A stretch of 59,503 nucleotides of DNA from Cruorifilaria tuberocauda (Eukaryota > Nematoda > Chromadorea > Rhabditida > Onchocercidae), in the NCBI GenBank assembly GCA_013365365.1, contig JABVXU010000344.1, forward strand, positions 1-59,503, given 5' to 3'. This document shows positions 1 to 12,930 of the stretch, one piece after another. The position numbers and the translations under genes were made by a program. Numbering within the stretch: position 1 is the stretch's first letter; every line of letters starts with the position of its first letter. The notes under the pieces are model-generated. The model saw only the letters and a list, made by a program, of their open reading frames with translations, was not told the origin of the DNA and made no database searches.

Positions 1-44
1 ATTTCGTTTCAATTTCTTATTGTCAGTCGACAATTTACGGCAAC

Positions 45-110
45 ATGGTTTGCTCGTTATTCAGTGAAACTTGTGTGGATTTTATTGGACGTGTGAGAAA
101 ACGCTTATAG
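45..110 (+). other. Possible short upstream ORF (21 codons) before the SCYL2-like gene
   Basis: An ATG at 45 opens a 21-codon frame that stops with TAG at 108-110, about 45 bases before the likely start of the SCYL2-like gene. If the mature mRNA is trans-spliced at 155/156, this ORF would be removed. If an outron-containing or cis-capped transcript exists, it could act as a uORF. I do not recognise the peptide, and it may be chance. Confidence 0.15.
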
Positions 111-153
111 CAGGGATTCCGTAATTCACGTAATATTTCCGGATAATATATTC

Positions 154-156
154 AGA
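154..156 (+). promoter_or_regulatory. Candidate spliced-leader trans-splice acceptor of the SCYL2-like gene
   Basis: The sequence atattcag ends at 155 and the ATG begins at 157. A 3' splice site with no matching upstream exon directly before a start codon is the usual sign of nematode SL trans-splicing. Confidence 0.45.
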
Positions 157-3100
157 ATGATGGATGATAAAGAAGTTAGCGATTCCGTATGTTTTATTAC
201 TAATCTTTGACTAATGGTAATTTTATAATTATTGGCAAATGATCATTTTACAATTTCTAAACTTTCCACCTATCTTTCCAACTCTTCTTTTAGATTTTTT
301 TTACTTAATTTGAACTTCATTTTTACACTAATTTTCCTATATTACAATAATTCCATTATTATATTCAATGAATCAAAATGTACTCTTTCGTATTCTTTCA
401 ATTAGCAAATTTGTTTTGGTTCTTTTAATTTTAATTTTGAATTTATTGCTTTGAAGATTTCATATGTAAGCATTCCTTTTTCCTCCTACTATCGTTTTTA
501 TCAGCAGATAGATAAGATAAAACTGTGGTTGCTTCAGTTATGTTCATAGAACTATGCAAAGCAATGAATTATGTGAAATCTTATTGATGTTATTGAATGT
601 TATCTGATTGTAACTTTGAAAAGAAATTATTTTCAAAATTATAAAACAGCATTCCAGTGAACTCAAAATTTGCAATGCTGTAAAGGTAAATAATAAACAA
701 AACTTAATTGTTACTTAATCATTTGAAGCATTTAAATGCCTTAGCTTCTAAAATAGCATCAATCACTTGAAAGAGGAAATCGCGAAATTCATGTTTGCAT
801 AGAAATTCTCCCGAGAATTGAGAGATGAATACCAAAATGCTAACCAACCAAAACTTTCTCTTCTTTTATAAACAGAAAAATAAGTATGGCTGTTATTATA
901 TCAGTTTTAATTTTTGTTGTTTAAGCAATTTTCCACATTCTGGCACGAATGAATTGTATTTTTTACCTTTCTAACATTAATCAATTAATTAATTAATTAG
1001 TTAAATCTGTCAAGATTTTCCATGAGATTTATCAGAATGCTGAATTTATCATTTCAATTCATACAAATTACTCATTCATTTAGAATAGCAAATCGATACG
1101 ATCAGAATAAGAAAATTTATTTCTAATATTCACCTTTATCATTCTCATTACTAATATTGTATTAAAGTTACCTTTAAAGTTTTCACATTACCTTTTCTTT
1201 ATTTGATCGAATTCTTCCAAAATGCTTAGTCAATTATTTCAACTATACCGATGAGTCAGTTCAGAACAGTAAGCTCTCTCTCAATTATTATAGAATAAAG
1301 AGAAAATGTCTTTCTCTTTCATATTATCATGTTATTGATTGTCCTATTTATAAAAATATAAGCCTGATTATGGGTCTTTGTGAATTTCCATTCAACAATA
1401 TCACTTTTGTATTTTCTAGTTTACACCTGTAATTTGTAAAGCATCTTTCTTATTTAATACTTAAAATAATTAATTTTCACCTTATCAATTCCCTATGATT
1501 TCATTTCACAACATATATTTGTCATTCAATTTTTTTGTTTTTATTTTCTCTTCTGGCAATAAATTTAATTTCTCTCTCAACGCAATTTCATTTTCTTCTT
1601 GTTTTCTCCCATCAAACTCTAATTAATTTGTTTGATTAGTATTACTTTTCCTAGAATGGTTTTTCATTATATAATTTTAAATTGGAATACAAAGAATGCT
1701 TTTGTTTTTTATGGTACTTTTTCAAAATCTTTTTCTTCTTTTTGAAAAAATTCAAAATTTTAAAATTTGATCACATATGACCGTTTTTTTAAGTTATGAA
1801 AACAGGTATTCCTACAATGTTTGGATTAGAACTGAAATTAAATCGTGCATATAAAATGTGCAAATCTATTAAGAAAATTTTTTAAAAAATCTAAATCGAT
1901 AGCCATTTAACGTATTGAAGCAATTTCCGACAACCTCATCGATTGAATTCAATTCAACGATCACGACGAATACGTTATCAACGCCGCTTGATGATTGCTA
2001 TTGTGGACTGAATCTACGATCCACTTCTGGTTACTGGAAATTATATTCAGCAAAAAGTATAAGTGATGATAAGGTTCTCATTTGGCGAGTAAATTTTAGG
2101 TATAATATGAAAGTAAAAGTTGAATTTCGAAATAAAAGCTAAATTTCAAAATAAAGTTGAATTTCAAAGATAATTTTTTTAGGATTCAACGATATTTGTT
2201 TTCAATCGGAAAAATAATGTCAAAGCACCATCACGTTTAGGACGTGATAATCGTCTTACGTTAATTGATCTTATACGATATGATGTTTCACAACTTTCTT
2301 CACTCACTCATCCGCGAATTTTACAAGTTCTTCATGATCTTAAAGAAAACAAGTAAGTAATGCAGTTTTCTTCTGATAAGTTTACTTTCAAGTAATAATT
2401 ATTCATTCTGATCGTTTGATTTTAGCCTTTTTCATCACCGGTCTATTACTTCAATTTCAAAGACAAAAGATTGGTTAATAAGATGAAGTTATTCTAAATT
2501 AAATAATTTACCAGAGAGATGATAACTTTCGCTTCTGAATATATCCAAGCAAGTTTGGAAGTGATTGTAACCGAAGATGGTTATGATAAATTAGAGATAA
2601 AACTTGGTATCTTACAGGTTTGCTCCTTATCATGATAACATTCATTTCAGTTTAATCTATTTAAACTTAAAAAAAACTTATTTGGTATTTGTTAGTTTTA
2701 TTATTTCTTTTCAGCTTTCTCAGATTTCAGTTCTTCAACTTATAATATTAGGTTGAAGCATATAGCTAACAGAAGTCTATTATTTCTATATGAGAGAATC
2801 AAGAAAAGTATATTAGAATTTGTTAGCTAAAATTATAAAAATTTTAGTGGGATTGGCTTTTTCTGTTTATTTATTAGCATTTTTTTGATATTTGATATAG
2901 GCTTTTATGTTTGCTTTTGAATATGAAGAAAATTATAGTGCTAAGGTTTATTGCTAACTAGCAATTTAAACTTGCGAGGAATTTCTCGCTAATTATTTCT
3001 AAAAAGTCATTTTATACATCTACTATTGATTTCAGTGATAATTTTTCAGTGTAATTTTCTTTCTCTTCTTTTTTACTTTATCTAACATTCCCTTTATTCG

Positions 3101-6100
3101 AACTTTTTTATTTATTCAAAAAAATTTTTTGCTGTTAATTTGTCACTCTTATCAAACTCGAAAGATATTTTATTACTGAATAGGAAAGTAATTGGAAGAT
3201 TGCAAATGAGAAAAAGTTTAGATTTTGCTGATCATTAGATTATCATAAGACTTATCATCCGCATATCATAAGATTGGTTAAAGAAAAAGTTGCTACTGAT
3301 TGATTTGCATAATTTGGATTTGAAAAATTAGCAAAACAAAAGATATATGTGAAAAGTTAGTATTATAATTTTTTTATGGTAAAATATTTCTTGGAAATGG
3401 TTCAAGAAGAAATTAAGAAAACATGTTTTAATAAATGATAATTATCGGCAGTATTACCGATATCATATCAGTTTATCATTATTGAATAACAATTATTATT
3501 TATTATTATGATTATTATTCTATCTATTACTTTTATGTTTTACTATATCGATTATTTTGAATATTAGTTTTAGTCATACTAATAATTACTTTAGCTATTT
3601 AATAGAAATTTGTATTTATGTGAAAGTAAATAAATCTCTCCAAGAAAGAGAAAAAAAATCGATTCAAATTTTTAGTTAATTGATGGCATTTCATATTTGC
3701 ATAATAGTGCAAAAATACTTCATGGTAATTTAACGCCCAATGCCATCTATGTAACATCGTCGGGACATTGGAAAATCGCGGGATTTGCATTCTCAGTAGC
3801 TGCTCGTGAAACGGTAAATTATTGTTCAATTAATTTTAGAAATATAAATTTTGCAAAATAAAGAAAAATAATAAATCGTTGTAATTTATTTGATTCGATT
3901 TGTTTTTTTTTTTTTTTTGATCACTTTAGCATCTTTATTGATAATATGGCTATAAGTTATGTAAAGTAAACTATCCTGAAGGAAATATCAATGTTACGGT
4001 AAATAAGTACTGTAAATGAAATAAAATATCGATATCATTATTGATTTTTATTTTATATATGGTAAAATTAGCAACAAATTTTATTCCAAGTGGAAAAAAT
4101 TTCCAAAATCTAAAAATCTTATTCATCAATCGGTTTGAAAAGTTTTCAAAGTTATCAATGTGTTCCTTTTTTCTCCAGAATGTATTCCCACGTTTTCCGT
4201 GGACGAAAAAGTTGCCGATACATTTGCAACCGGATCTTGATTTCCTAGCACCGGAATATCTATTATCAAATCAGAATTCGGTCACTTCCGCAGCAGATGT
4301 CTTCTCATTGGGTGTGCTTATTTGCTGGATATGTGCTGGTTGGTTTATTTCTAAAATTTAATTCATTTTTCATTTTTTTAATACGGATAATAGAGAATAG
4401 GAAGATTTAATTATAATTAATTATTGATATGAGCAATATCGATTGCTTTATTATTTGAAAGATCATTTATCAAAAGTTTAATTGTATTAAAATTTTTCTG
4501 ATAATTACTTTTGACATTTGTCACCCTAAAGAGTGGTAAAATAAAAAGTTATGGATTAAAGTATGATCTTAATGATTTACTGTAATTCAAATTTAAGGAT
4601 TTATTAAACTAGAAAATTTCAATTTAAATCATGTCACGAAATATTAAATTAAGTCTTTGACATTTTTAATTACCTTTTTTAAGTAATTGATTCTATATTA
4701 AATAATTTTTTTAACTAATTGTGATTTTTCTTTTTCGAAATAAATCTTAAATTTCAAAAAGTTTATGTATAAAATTTGAGGTATAAAATGAATATTATTA
4801 TTTTGCTAATTAATTGATTATCCCTGATTGGTTATTTCAGGTGGAAAACGGTTAATTGATGCCAAAAATAACATGGATACATACCGTGTAATTTGTGGAC
4901 AGGTTTTTTTTTTTCAAATTAAAATTATATTTCCACTTACTTTCTTATTTTTCTTTTTTTTGAGAGTTTGAAGATGATGATTTTACTTAAGGTGAGATTA
5001 TTATAATCTAATCGATTTTTACTTCATTGAAAAAACTCTGCTTTCAGTACTTATAAATATTAATATCCAAACTTAACTCTAAAAAAAAATCCTAATTGAT
5101 TGGATTAGTTTGACTTATTGACTTAGCCAAATGAAGAATTGATAAATTCATTGTTTAATCACTGTTGGGTGACCCAGGCATTGATTATTAATCCTTGGCT
5201 TGTTTAATTTGGCTAAGAACAATGAGTGGAATATTCATGAAATTCCATATTCCGTTACGATTTACATTTGTAAGAGACTTACCTAATTTGTTGATAAGTT
5301 AATAATATGGTTTATTAGAGATAATTCTTTAGTCTCTCTATGTAAGAACTTTAAAAAATCTTGATAGGAAAGGTCAGGATGATAAATATTTCTGTCCTCA
5401 TTATCTATTACTTCAATACTGATGATGTCAACACTTATTAAAGTTTTCAAATGTTTGCACTTTTGGATTTAATAATTTGCATCTTAAGAGTACCAGTTAT
5501 CAAACACTTCACTTACTTCTACTTTTTGAGTTGTCTTAAAATTATCAGTTATCAAAAACTTATCTAAAAATACTAATCATATAATTTTCTAAATATTTTT
5601 ACTTTCTAAACTGAAAAACTTGCATCGGAAAAACTTTATAATTTCAGTAACAAAATTAGTAAGAAATAAAAAGGTAGATATTTAATTTTACATAAAATCG
5701 AAAATTCAATTGCTCAAATAATAGAAATGTAAATCAGTGAAAAAGATCTACTGTTTTTTGGAGATTTTATATTAGAATAAATTGTATTTCGATTAATTAA
5801 TTAAATAATTAATTAAAATGTATTAGTTGCTGATATTATTACCAGATTTTCACTGAATAAGAAAATAATATAATTAAAATATATCTGAAAGTCAATTTTC
5901 CAAAATTTGCAGTCCTTGAAATCTAATAAATCGATTCCCAATTCTTTTTTTATACATAATACAATTTTCAAACTTCAAAAAGAAAGTCTTTTTTTTTAAT
6001 TCGAAATACATAAATTAATGAGTGCTATAAATTATTTGATTTTAAAATAATAAAAGGGTAAAAGCAGCTATCAATTACAAAGTGAAATTCTAAAACTATC

Positions 6101-9100
6101 CGTTTTATACTTTATGTTAGAATGCAAAATTTCATCTAATTGGATTTCTGTTTATTAGCAAAATTAAAATTAGGCTTTTTTCCATATCAGATTTTCCAGC
6201 TTGATACAGCACTGAAATGTATCGCCGAAGAACTTGGACCAAATTTACTGGATGCCATGGAAAAAGTTCTCAGTTTGGATGTTGACAAACGACCGACCGT
6301 CCAATTCCTTGCTTTGGTTAACAACAATTTTTTAGTTTTAACTCAATTGCATCGATGGAAATAGATTTTTAATTTAAAATTTACAGTATCGTAATTTACC
6401 ACATACCATATACAATATACCATATAACATTTTTACCATATAACTTTATACTAAGCTTTAACATTCAATGTGTGTTATTTCAGATAAAATATTTTGATGA
6501 TCCAGCACTTTCTGCACTTCGTCAACTTGACGATATTATGCAAGTTTTTGATCCGGAACAAAAGAATGTGTTTTTGTCGCAAACTCTTTCCGACAATTTA
6601 CCGATTATTCCAGAAGTAAGGAGTTTCCATGTTTTGAAATTATTATTGGAAAAAATTCCCAAATGGTTGAATTTTGAATAACCTTTTGATGAGTACAATT
6701 TCGATTAAATGCAATTTTTGTCGTGACTTTTTTTGCCTTCGGGAATCACTGACGAATTAAATCTGTTTTGAACTTTGGATTAGACTGAATTCGCTGTTTT
6801 GAGCGTTGTATTGACTTGTTGGAAATACCAAATGGACAGATTTGCATGGGAGATTGCATACAGGGATGTTGAAAGGACAGTTTACCTGATAAGACAGCAA
6901 TAGGAGGCCTGGAGAAACTCTGGGAGCCAACAACAACCACTGATGACAATTGTGGCCTTTATAGATGAACTAAGGGGAGGGGTTTTTCACTAAGGTGAGA
7001 ATACCTGAGTGATCTCTCAGGAGATACGATGAGAAGAGAATATGGCACCACAACACAGCTACCTTCTCACTGTGCAAAGGTAGGGGTACACCTGACAGTC
7101 CACCGGAAGTACCACAACAGTGACATGGATGTCTTGTATCAAGTAGCTCGCCAGAGACACAAGAAAATCATACCTTTAGTTTCTCATGTTGTTCATAAAA
7201 TATAAAGATTGGAAATAAACATTTATATTTGAAAGCTAGTTTCGAGAAGGTTCTCCACTATTTTTGTTTTTTGTAAAATCTAACTGATAATTGCAGAATT
7301 TGTGGTTTACGCGGATAATACCACGTTTTGATGAATTTTTCATCGATTGCTATGATTTATACGCTCCCTTATGTCGTCCATTGTTTTATATGTTAAATCA
7401 ATGTGAAAATGATAATATCAGTAGGTTAAAGCCATGGATACATAGGATCGTACATCATGCTGTCCAACAGAAGGTTCGCTTGTTTACTGTAATTTATCGT
7501 ATTTAAATTTTGCTACGTAATCTGCGTAATGAACGGTGTAATATTACCTACAGTTCTTTTCATTCAGACTCTTGTCTTAAGTTATACTCATTTAATGAAT
7601 ATCTGAAGAGAAAATATCGAATAGTAAGTTATATACTTAATACTAATTGAAACCTTTTTTTATCTAACCAATAACCATTATTTAATTAGAATTGAAAAAA
7701 TCGTTAAGAAAAATTTTCAGCTAACTTTTTCGGTCTTAGAAAATATGAATGTTTTATTACGACGTTTGCCTAATGATAAAGAAGTGGAAGGTCATATACA
7801 AGATTTGATTATTACGTGTATTAAGTCACAAGATATTCATATTCAGGTGAAAATATCTAAAATATTTTTTTATACTTTTCATCAATATATAAACTTTCCG
7901 AGTTTTTTTGCTTCTTATCATTATTATATTAGTATATTGGTATATTAGTACATTATTAGTATGTTAATGATAATTGCATGATACAATGATTCCTTTCTAG
8001 GATAAAGTAATTCGTAGCATTCCATCGACAGCAGAATTCCTTTCCACTTGGTTCCTTTCAAATCGACTCATTCCTTCGTTTAATTATTTTTTATCATACC
8101 TTAATGGCGATATTTCGGTATTCTTTTTTTTCCGGGAAATATGGAAATGAAATTGGTTAACTGATTCAATTGCTCATTTATCACATTATCTATTTCAATT
8201 GTTAGCATAATGTCCCCTTTATTTACTTTAAATCAATAGGCTTGCTAAAAATTCGCTTATTTTAGTCAATTTTTAATAATTATTGTATTACTGTGTATCG
8301 TTATTTTATATATTACTATATTAATTATAATTACTGTATTATCACTATATATATTGTTATAATTACTTTATATTTATTATTTTCATAATTACTATATTCA
8401 TGAAACTTTACATATTGAACTTCTACTTTTTTGACCTTAAATTTGGAAATTTTTAGAGACAATTAGACTTTTTGGTTTGTATTGGGGTGCTATCAGATCA
8501 TTGCGATTCGAATGTATTGAATATGTTAATTGCGGCAATACCAATGTGCAATATGAAACACGGCGCTATCATACATGCAGTATCACGTGTGCTAATATTA
8601 TTTTGAATAAGTCGCGTCATTACAATATTAGTCATTTCGTGAGTGGAAAAATTGAATCATGGAAAAGTTCACAACTTGAATTGTTACTTTTGTCGTTTAA
8701 TCATCAGTTTTATCAATTATAACTCATAGGAAAACATTTTCTCTTTTTCGTCGCACCCTTTATCATTGATTTTAGCGACAGCAAATTTATAGAAATGTCT
8801 TTGATATGATGCATTTTGAAACTGATGGTCTGAATTTTTCCTTATTAACCTTGATTAGTAGAAAAAAATGAATTAATTCGCGGAACCCATATGTATTTAT
8901 CAATTTTGAGGTCTGGTGCAACGAATATTGATGTATGATGCTACGCGGTTACGCGATCGTGCCGCAATTTGTAGTTATCTGTTGAATCCACTAACACTTG
9001 GATTAGCTTTAAATGATCTTAATACGATACAGTTTGAGGATTTGATTAATACAATTCGAATTCTAATTGACATAATCGAGCATCTGAGAGAATTTGGATC

Positions 9101-10775
9101 GAATATCGATTCATCTCTCAGAACTTCTCTTTCATCGTTTGGGTGAATTTTGCTGACATTTTAACACAACTTAAACAAGGCTTTTTCACTGATCTAAAAT
9201 AATTAATATAATTATAATAGCTAAACTTAGAAGATAATAGGAATGTTTTTATTTTTTTCTTTAATAATTTTTATAATATACCAAATTTAGCTATTATTTT
9301 AATTTTCAATTACAACTAATAATTCAGATTGATTATGATTATGAATCTTGAAATTCACACTTGATTATGATTATGATTATGAATTTTGAAATGTGAACTA
9401 TCTACAGACGATTGAGCAGTCGACGTGTAAGCATGAGTAGCAGTCATTTACCGCTCGTGATGGTCACTGCTGCAAAGCCTACATGTTCTAGTTGTGGATA
9501 TGATCCAAAGTGATTTACTTTTTTACTTCTATTATCAACAATCTAATCATGGATATTTCCTGTTTGAAAAAAAAGTGATAAAAATGAATTGAGATTAATT
9601 TAGTACAGCTCTTTAGAGGGAAGCTTGCTATGTTAAATTATTCCGTTTAATCACCCGTTTAATTGCTATTAGTGATAGCAGTAAGCCTTTAATGTTAAAG
9701 TACAATTTAATGTTTTTCAAATATTCGAGAATACATCTATTACTCTATATCATCTAGTTCTCATTGCCGATAAAGCTTCGATAAAATGCCAATTGGCTTC
9801 CTTTTTTTCAATTTTAGTTTTCAATTAGTTTTTTATTTTGAATAAAGCACAAATTAATGATAGATCGAAGCAAACACAAACAATCTATAAAACAGAAAAT
9901 TTTTGAAAAGAAAGCAAGAATTTAAATAACTTTATAAAACTTACAGTCTAAGAAAGATATCGTTCCTGTCTGCAGATGGTCGTTTAGAGAATCGTGGTTG
10001 TGTCAGTTCTAAAATGGAAAGCAAAAGTTCCTTGGAGTCAAATGTATCATCAAAGTTAGGTAACTGTGAAATTTTTAAATTCCCTTATTCTATTGAAAAT
10101 TTCTTAAAATGCAATTATTTCAATTAATTATAAAATTAAAATTATAAATATTTCTTACATTCACTTATATTATTATAATGTAGTAACTTATAAAACAATC
10201 GATAAACTTGTTTTTCATCATTAACAAGTAATAATAGCATGTATTGGTTTGCATGTGATAGTACAACGATCCTTGTTATCCATATTATAAAATATTTCTC
10301 TCAAGGTAATATCAGTGACGTATCAGATGAACAGCAACCGTTATCATTAACTGCAACAAGGCGACAATCCTGGTTGGATACTGATGTTCCGCATCTTCTC
10401 GGCCAATCTATCAGTGAGAGAGCAATTCAGGAAAAGTTTGTTCAACATTCAACATTTCCAAAAAAAGATTATCGAGCTATCATATTTAGAAACTCTTTAT
10501 AAAAGCATAGTTTTATTGATTGAATCACTGAAGAATTCTTTCTGGGCTCTTAGTATCATTAAATCGATGTTAATTCTGCAACTTTATTTAGCATTCCTCT
10601 ACGTTACTTTTAAATTGAAATATTATCATAAATATTACAAAAATTAAGGAAGCGTTGCAAAAGTGAACGACGATCGAAAACGCATTCACCAACCGTAGAT
10701 GAAGTTGCCAGAACGGCACGACCAACTAGGCCGAATAGCTTCACCAATTTAGGTCATAACCTGGTGGGGAATTAA
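157..10775 (+). CDS. SCYL2-like SCY1-family pseudokinase (18 exons, about 740 aa)
   Basis: Exons I place: 157-186, 1903-2073, 2183-2352, 2515-2617, 3676-3813, 4179-4338, 4841-4902, 6200 (or 6191)-6316, 6484-6615, 7297-7473, 7721-7846, 8001-8117, 8457-8586, 8911-9142, 9408-about 9424, 9976-10059, 10306-10435, 10649-10775. Frames join throughout; the exon 15/16 join near 9424-9976 is the least certain. The N-terminal half is a degenerate protein-kinase fold: the catalytic-loop HRD is replaced by HGN (about residue 174, HGNLTP), the DFG position reads GFA (IAGFAF), and a FLAPEYLLS segment keeps the APE. The second half is helical, HEAT-like, and collinear with human SCYL2 (for example HIQ, PSFNYFLSYL, DFLVCIGVL, SYLLNPLTLGLAL). 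SCYL2 is known as a clathrin/AP2-associated protein of endosome-to-Golgi traffic. The C-terminal tail is basic/Ser-rich and shorter than in human SCYL2 (about 929 aa). A TTTCAG-like acceptor at 154-155 suggests trans-splicing just before the ATG. Confidence 0.85.
6740..7205. other. GC-richer block inside SCYL2-like intron 9, possible old insertion
   Basis: Between exons 9 (ends 6615) and 10 (starts 7297) lies a segment with clearly more G and C than the other introns. It contains a stop-free plus-strand frame of about 65 codons ending with TAA near 7204, including runs such as CAKVGVHLTVHRKYHN, and an overlapping minus-strand frame at 6746-6949. I do not recognise either translation, and no target-site duplication or inverted terminal repeat is obvious. 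It may be a decayed mobile element or a nested exon. Confidence 0.35.
9328..9400. repeat. Short tandem duplication in an SCYL2-like intron
   Basis: Two adjacent diverged copies of about 33-36 bases begin ttgattatgattatgaat and continue with ttgaaat; the second copy has an extra gattat unit. It lies in the intron just before the exon at 9408. Confidence 0.5.
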
Positions 10776-12012
10776 TCAGTTGTAACATAAAATAATTATT
10801 AAATTCTTACTTATCATAGGTGAAAACGTTATTTACTTGAAATTATTGTCCATTTCTTACATAATCTGTGATATATTACATAATATCTTATATAATAATA
10901 ATAATATTAGAAATCATGAAAATTTCGAGATTTTTAAAAAGCTTAAAATCTCACTATTTTGTAACTATGCATCATTGCTGTAAAATTATTCCACTCGCAG
11001 TTTGAATAATTTCATAGTGTTGCTTTTAAACTTGCCAGATATTTGCTTTTTAATGATATAATTTTAAGAACATCTCATTCCCTGAAATTGACTCATTTCA
11101 GGCTTGTACAATATGGAAAACCTTTTCATGATATGACAGCAGTGATTATATTAATTATTTTGGTTGATATTGATATCGAAACATTCCTACATTCCTGTAA
11201 AACCTTGAATCAACTGAGTAAAGTGCCAGTTCATGTAAAACATGTTAAATCAAAGAATATATTTTGATATATATATGCACATTCATTTCTATATTGCTAA
11301 AAAGTCCATAAATTAATGGAAATAATACAACAAAGCTAATTCACACAAACAAATATTTCTCTTAACAAACAAACAAAGCAGCTGAGCAAACTACAAAAGT
11401 AGAACAATAATATACTAAAAATTCAAAAACAAAAAAATTTAATTATCGATTGAATTTCAAATTTCAGAATTGCTTTCAAGAAAATAATAGCAATTGAAAG
11501 AACTTGAGAAGAAATGATCATTTAAAAGTTTAAAAATCAATCGATGACTGATATCATTAAAAATACTCCACGTGGCAAACTAGTTAAAGAAAACTATTGT
11601 AATTGCTAGGGAAGGGTAGATTTCTAATTTCAATTTAATTAACAAATCATTTTCGTAACGATGAGCGTCAATGATTACAAGGTCATATTATTGATAAGTC
11701 ATTCAATTCATCTTTTCACTTTTACCAATGAGAATTTTTGCTTTCACTGATAAAAATGAATTAACAAATTGCATGACAAGATATATGCAAGAAGATAATT
11801 GTATACTGTGCACTATACAGTTTTACAGTTTCATCTTCATTATTATTTACCGCGAAAGTGCGGGAAACATTCATCTCAATCGAGTAACATTTAATAAAAT
11901 TCCAGCCAATCGGATAATATTACGAGAAAAAGATTACAATACATTAATCATCAATCTTTCGAATTTATCACTGTCATTTTCTATTACTGTTACTGTTATT
12001 GTATACGTACCG

Positions 12013-12040
12013 TGCTCTCTCTCTCTCTCCCTCTCTCTCG
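12013..12040. repeat. CT dinucleotide microsatellite
   Basis: Nearly pure (CT)n run interrupted by one ccc, on the plus strand. Confidence 0.85.
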
Positions 12041-12894
12041 TATCTTTGCGTCAATTTACAGTGTCTTTCGACGTGTACATGCAAACCGGATATTTATTCC
12101 ATGCATTTCCGATATGTAATGTCTATTCTTTGTTGCTAAATAAAAGTTAACTTTTAAGTATTTGTGTGCGCTCATATCTCTCCCTGCGCACATTTTCTTT
12201 TTATCATTACGATATTAGAATTGTTGAAGTGATAAGATAACAAATGAAATTATTTCAGAGCGAAGTAAGCATGAAATGATAATTTAGATATAAGATAAGC
12301 TTCTGGTGAATACGATATCCGAAATGCAACGATTAAACCTCTCATCTGTCATTCTGTTGTTGAAAGTTTTAGGAATAGACAAGGAGGTTTGAGCATGGCA
12401 ATTTGAATAAAATATATGATTAAAGCTAAACTGTTTAGTTGTCAACAAACTTAAAGTAAAATAACTTCTCATCTCAATTATATCTATAGCTGTCAGGAAA
12501 TAAGCTTACTCTTATCTCATAAATATAGAATTTCAAATTTAAATTTCTAATTTTAGCAGTAATGGATGCATCCTAATAGCAGAAGAGCTTATTACATTAG
12601 CATTTTTTTAAATCAATTTCTGTTTTCAGGGTGCACACTTGTCTTGTACAGTTGTTTTAACTTACTTTTAATTAACTTTTTATTTGAATAATTTGTATGT
12701 CTACTTTTTCACGTAAATGTAACCCGTTTACTTGTTATCATATTTGTTACATTACATTACAACATTTCATTAGTTCTTCACTAGCAAATTATTTCTTATT
12801 TCGCATTTTTTTTCAAATTTTGTTTAAGGTAAACTGGCAAATTGAGAATTTATGAGAAAACATGAAAAGATAAGAGTGTGTCTCGACTCATTTT

Positions 12895-12930
12895 TTTCTC
12901 TCTCTCCCTCTCTCTCTCTCTCTTTCTCCA
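12895..12930. repeat. CT-rich microsatellite
   Basis: A second (CT)n tract with short T and C interruptions, about 0.9 kb from the first. Confidence 0.85.

Noticed and set aside
980..1003. TTAA/AATT repeat run
   Set aside because: Low-complexity AT sequence in an intron, with no evidence of a transposon end (a TTAA target site alone is not informative in such AT-rich DNA).
7008..7027. cctgag...ctcagg hairpin in the SCYL2 intron block
   Set aside because: Too short and without a precursor-like stem to be called a miRNA or terminator.
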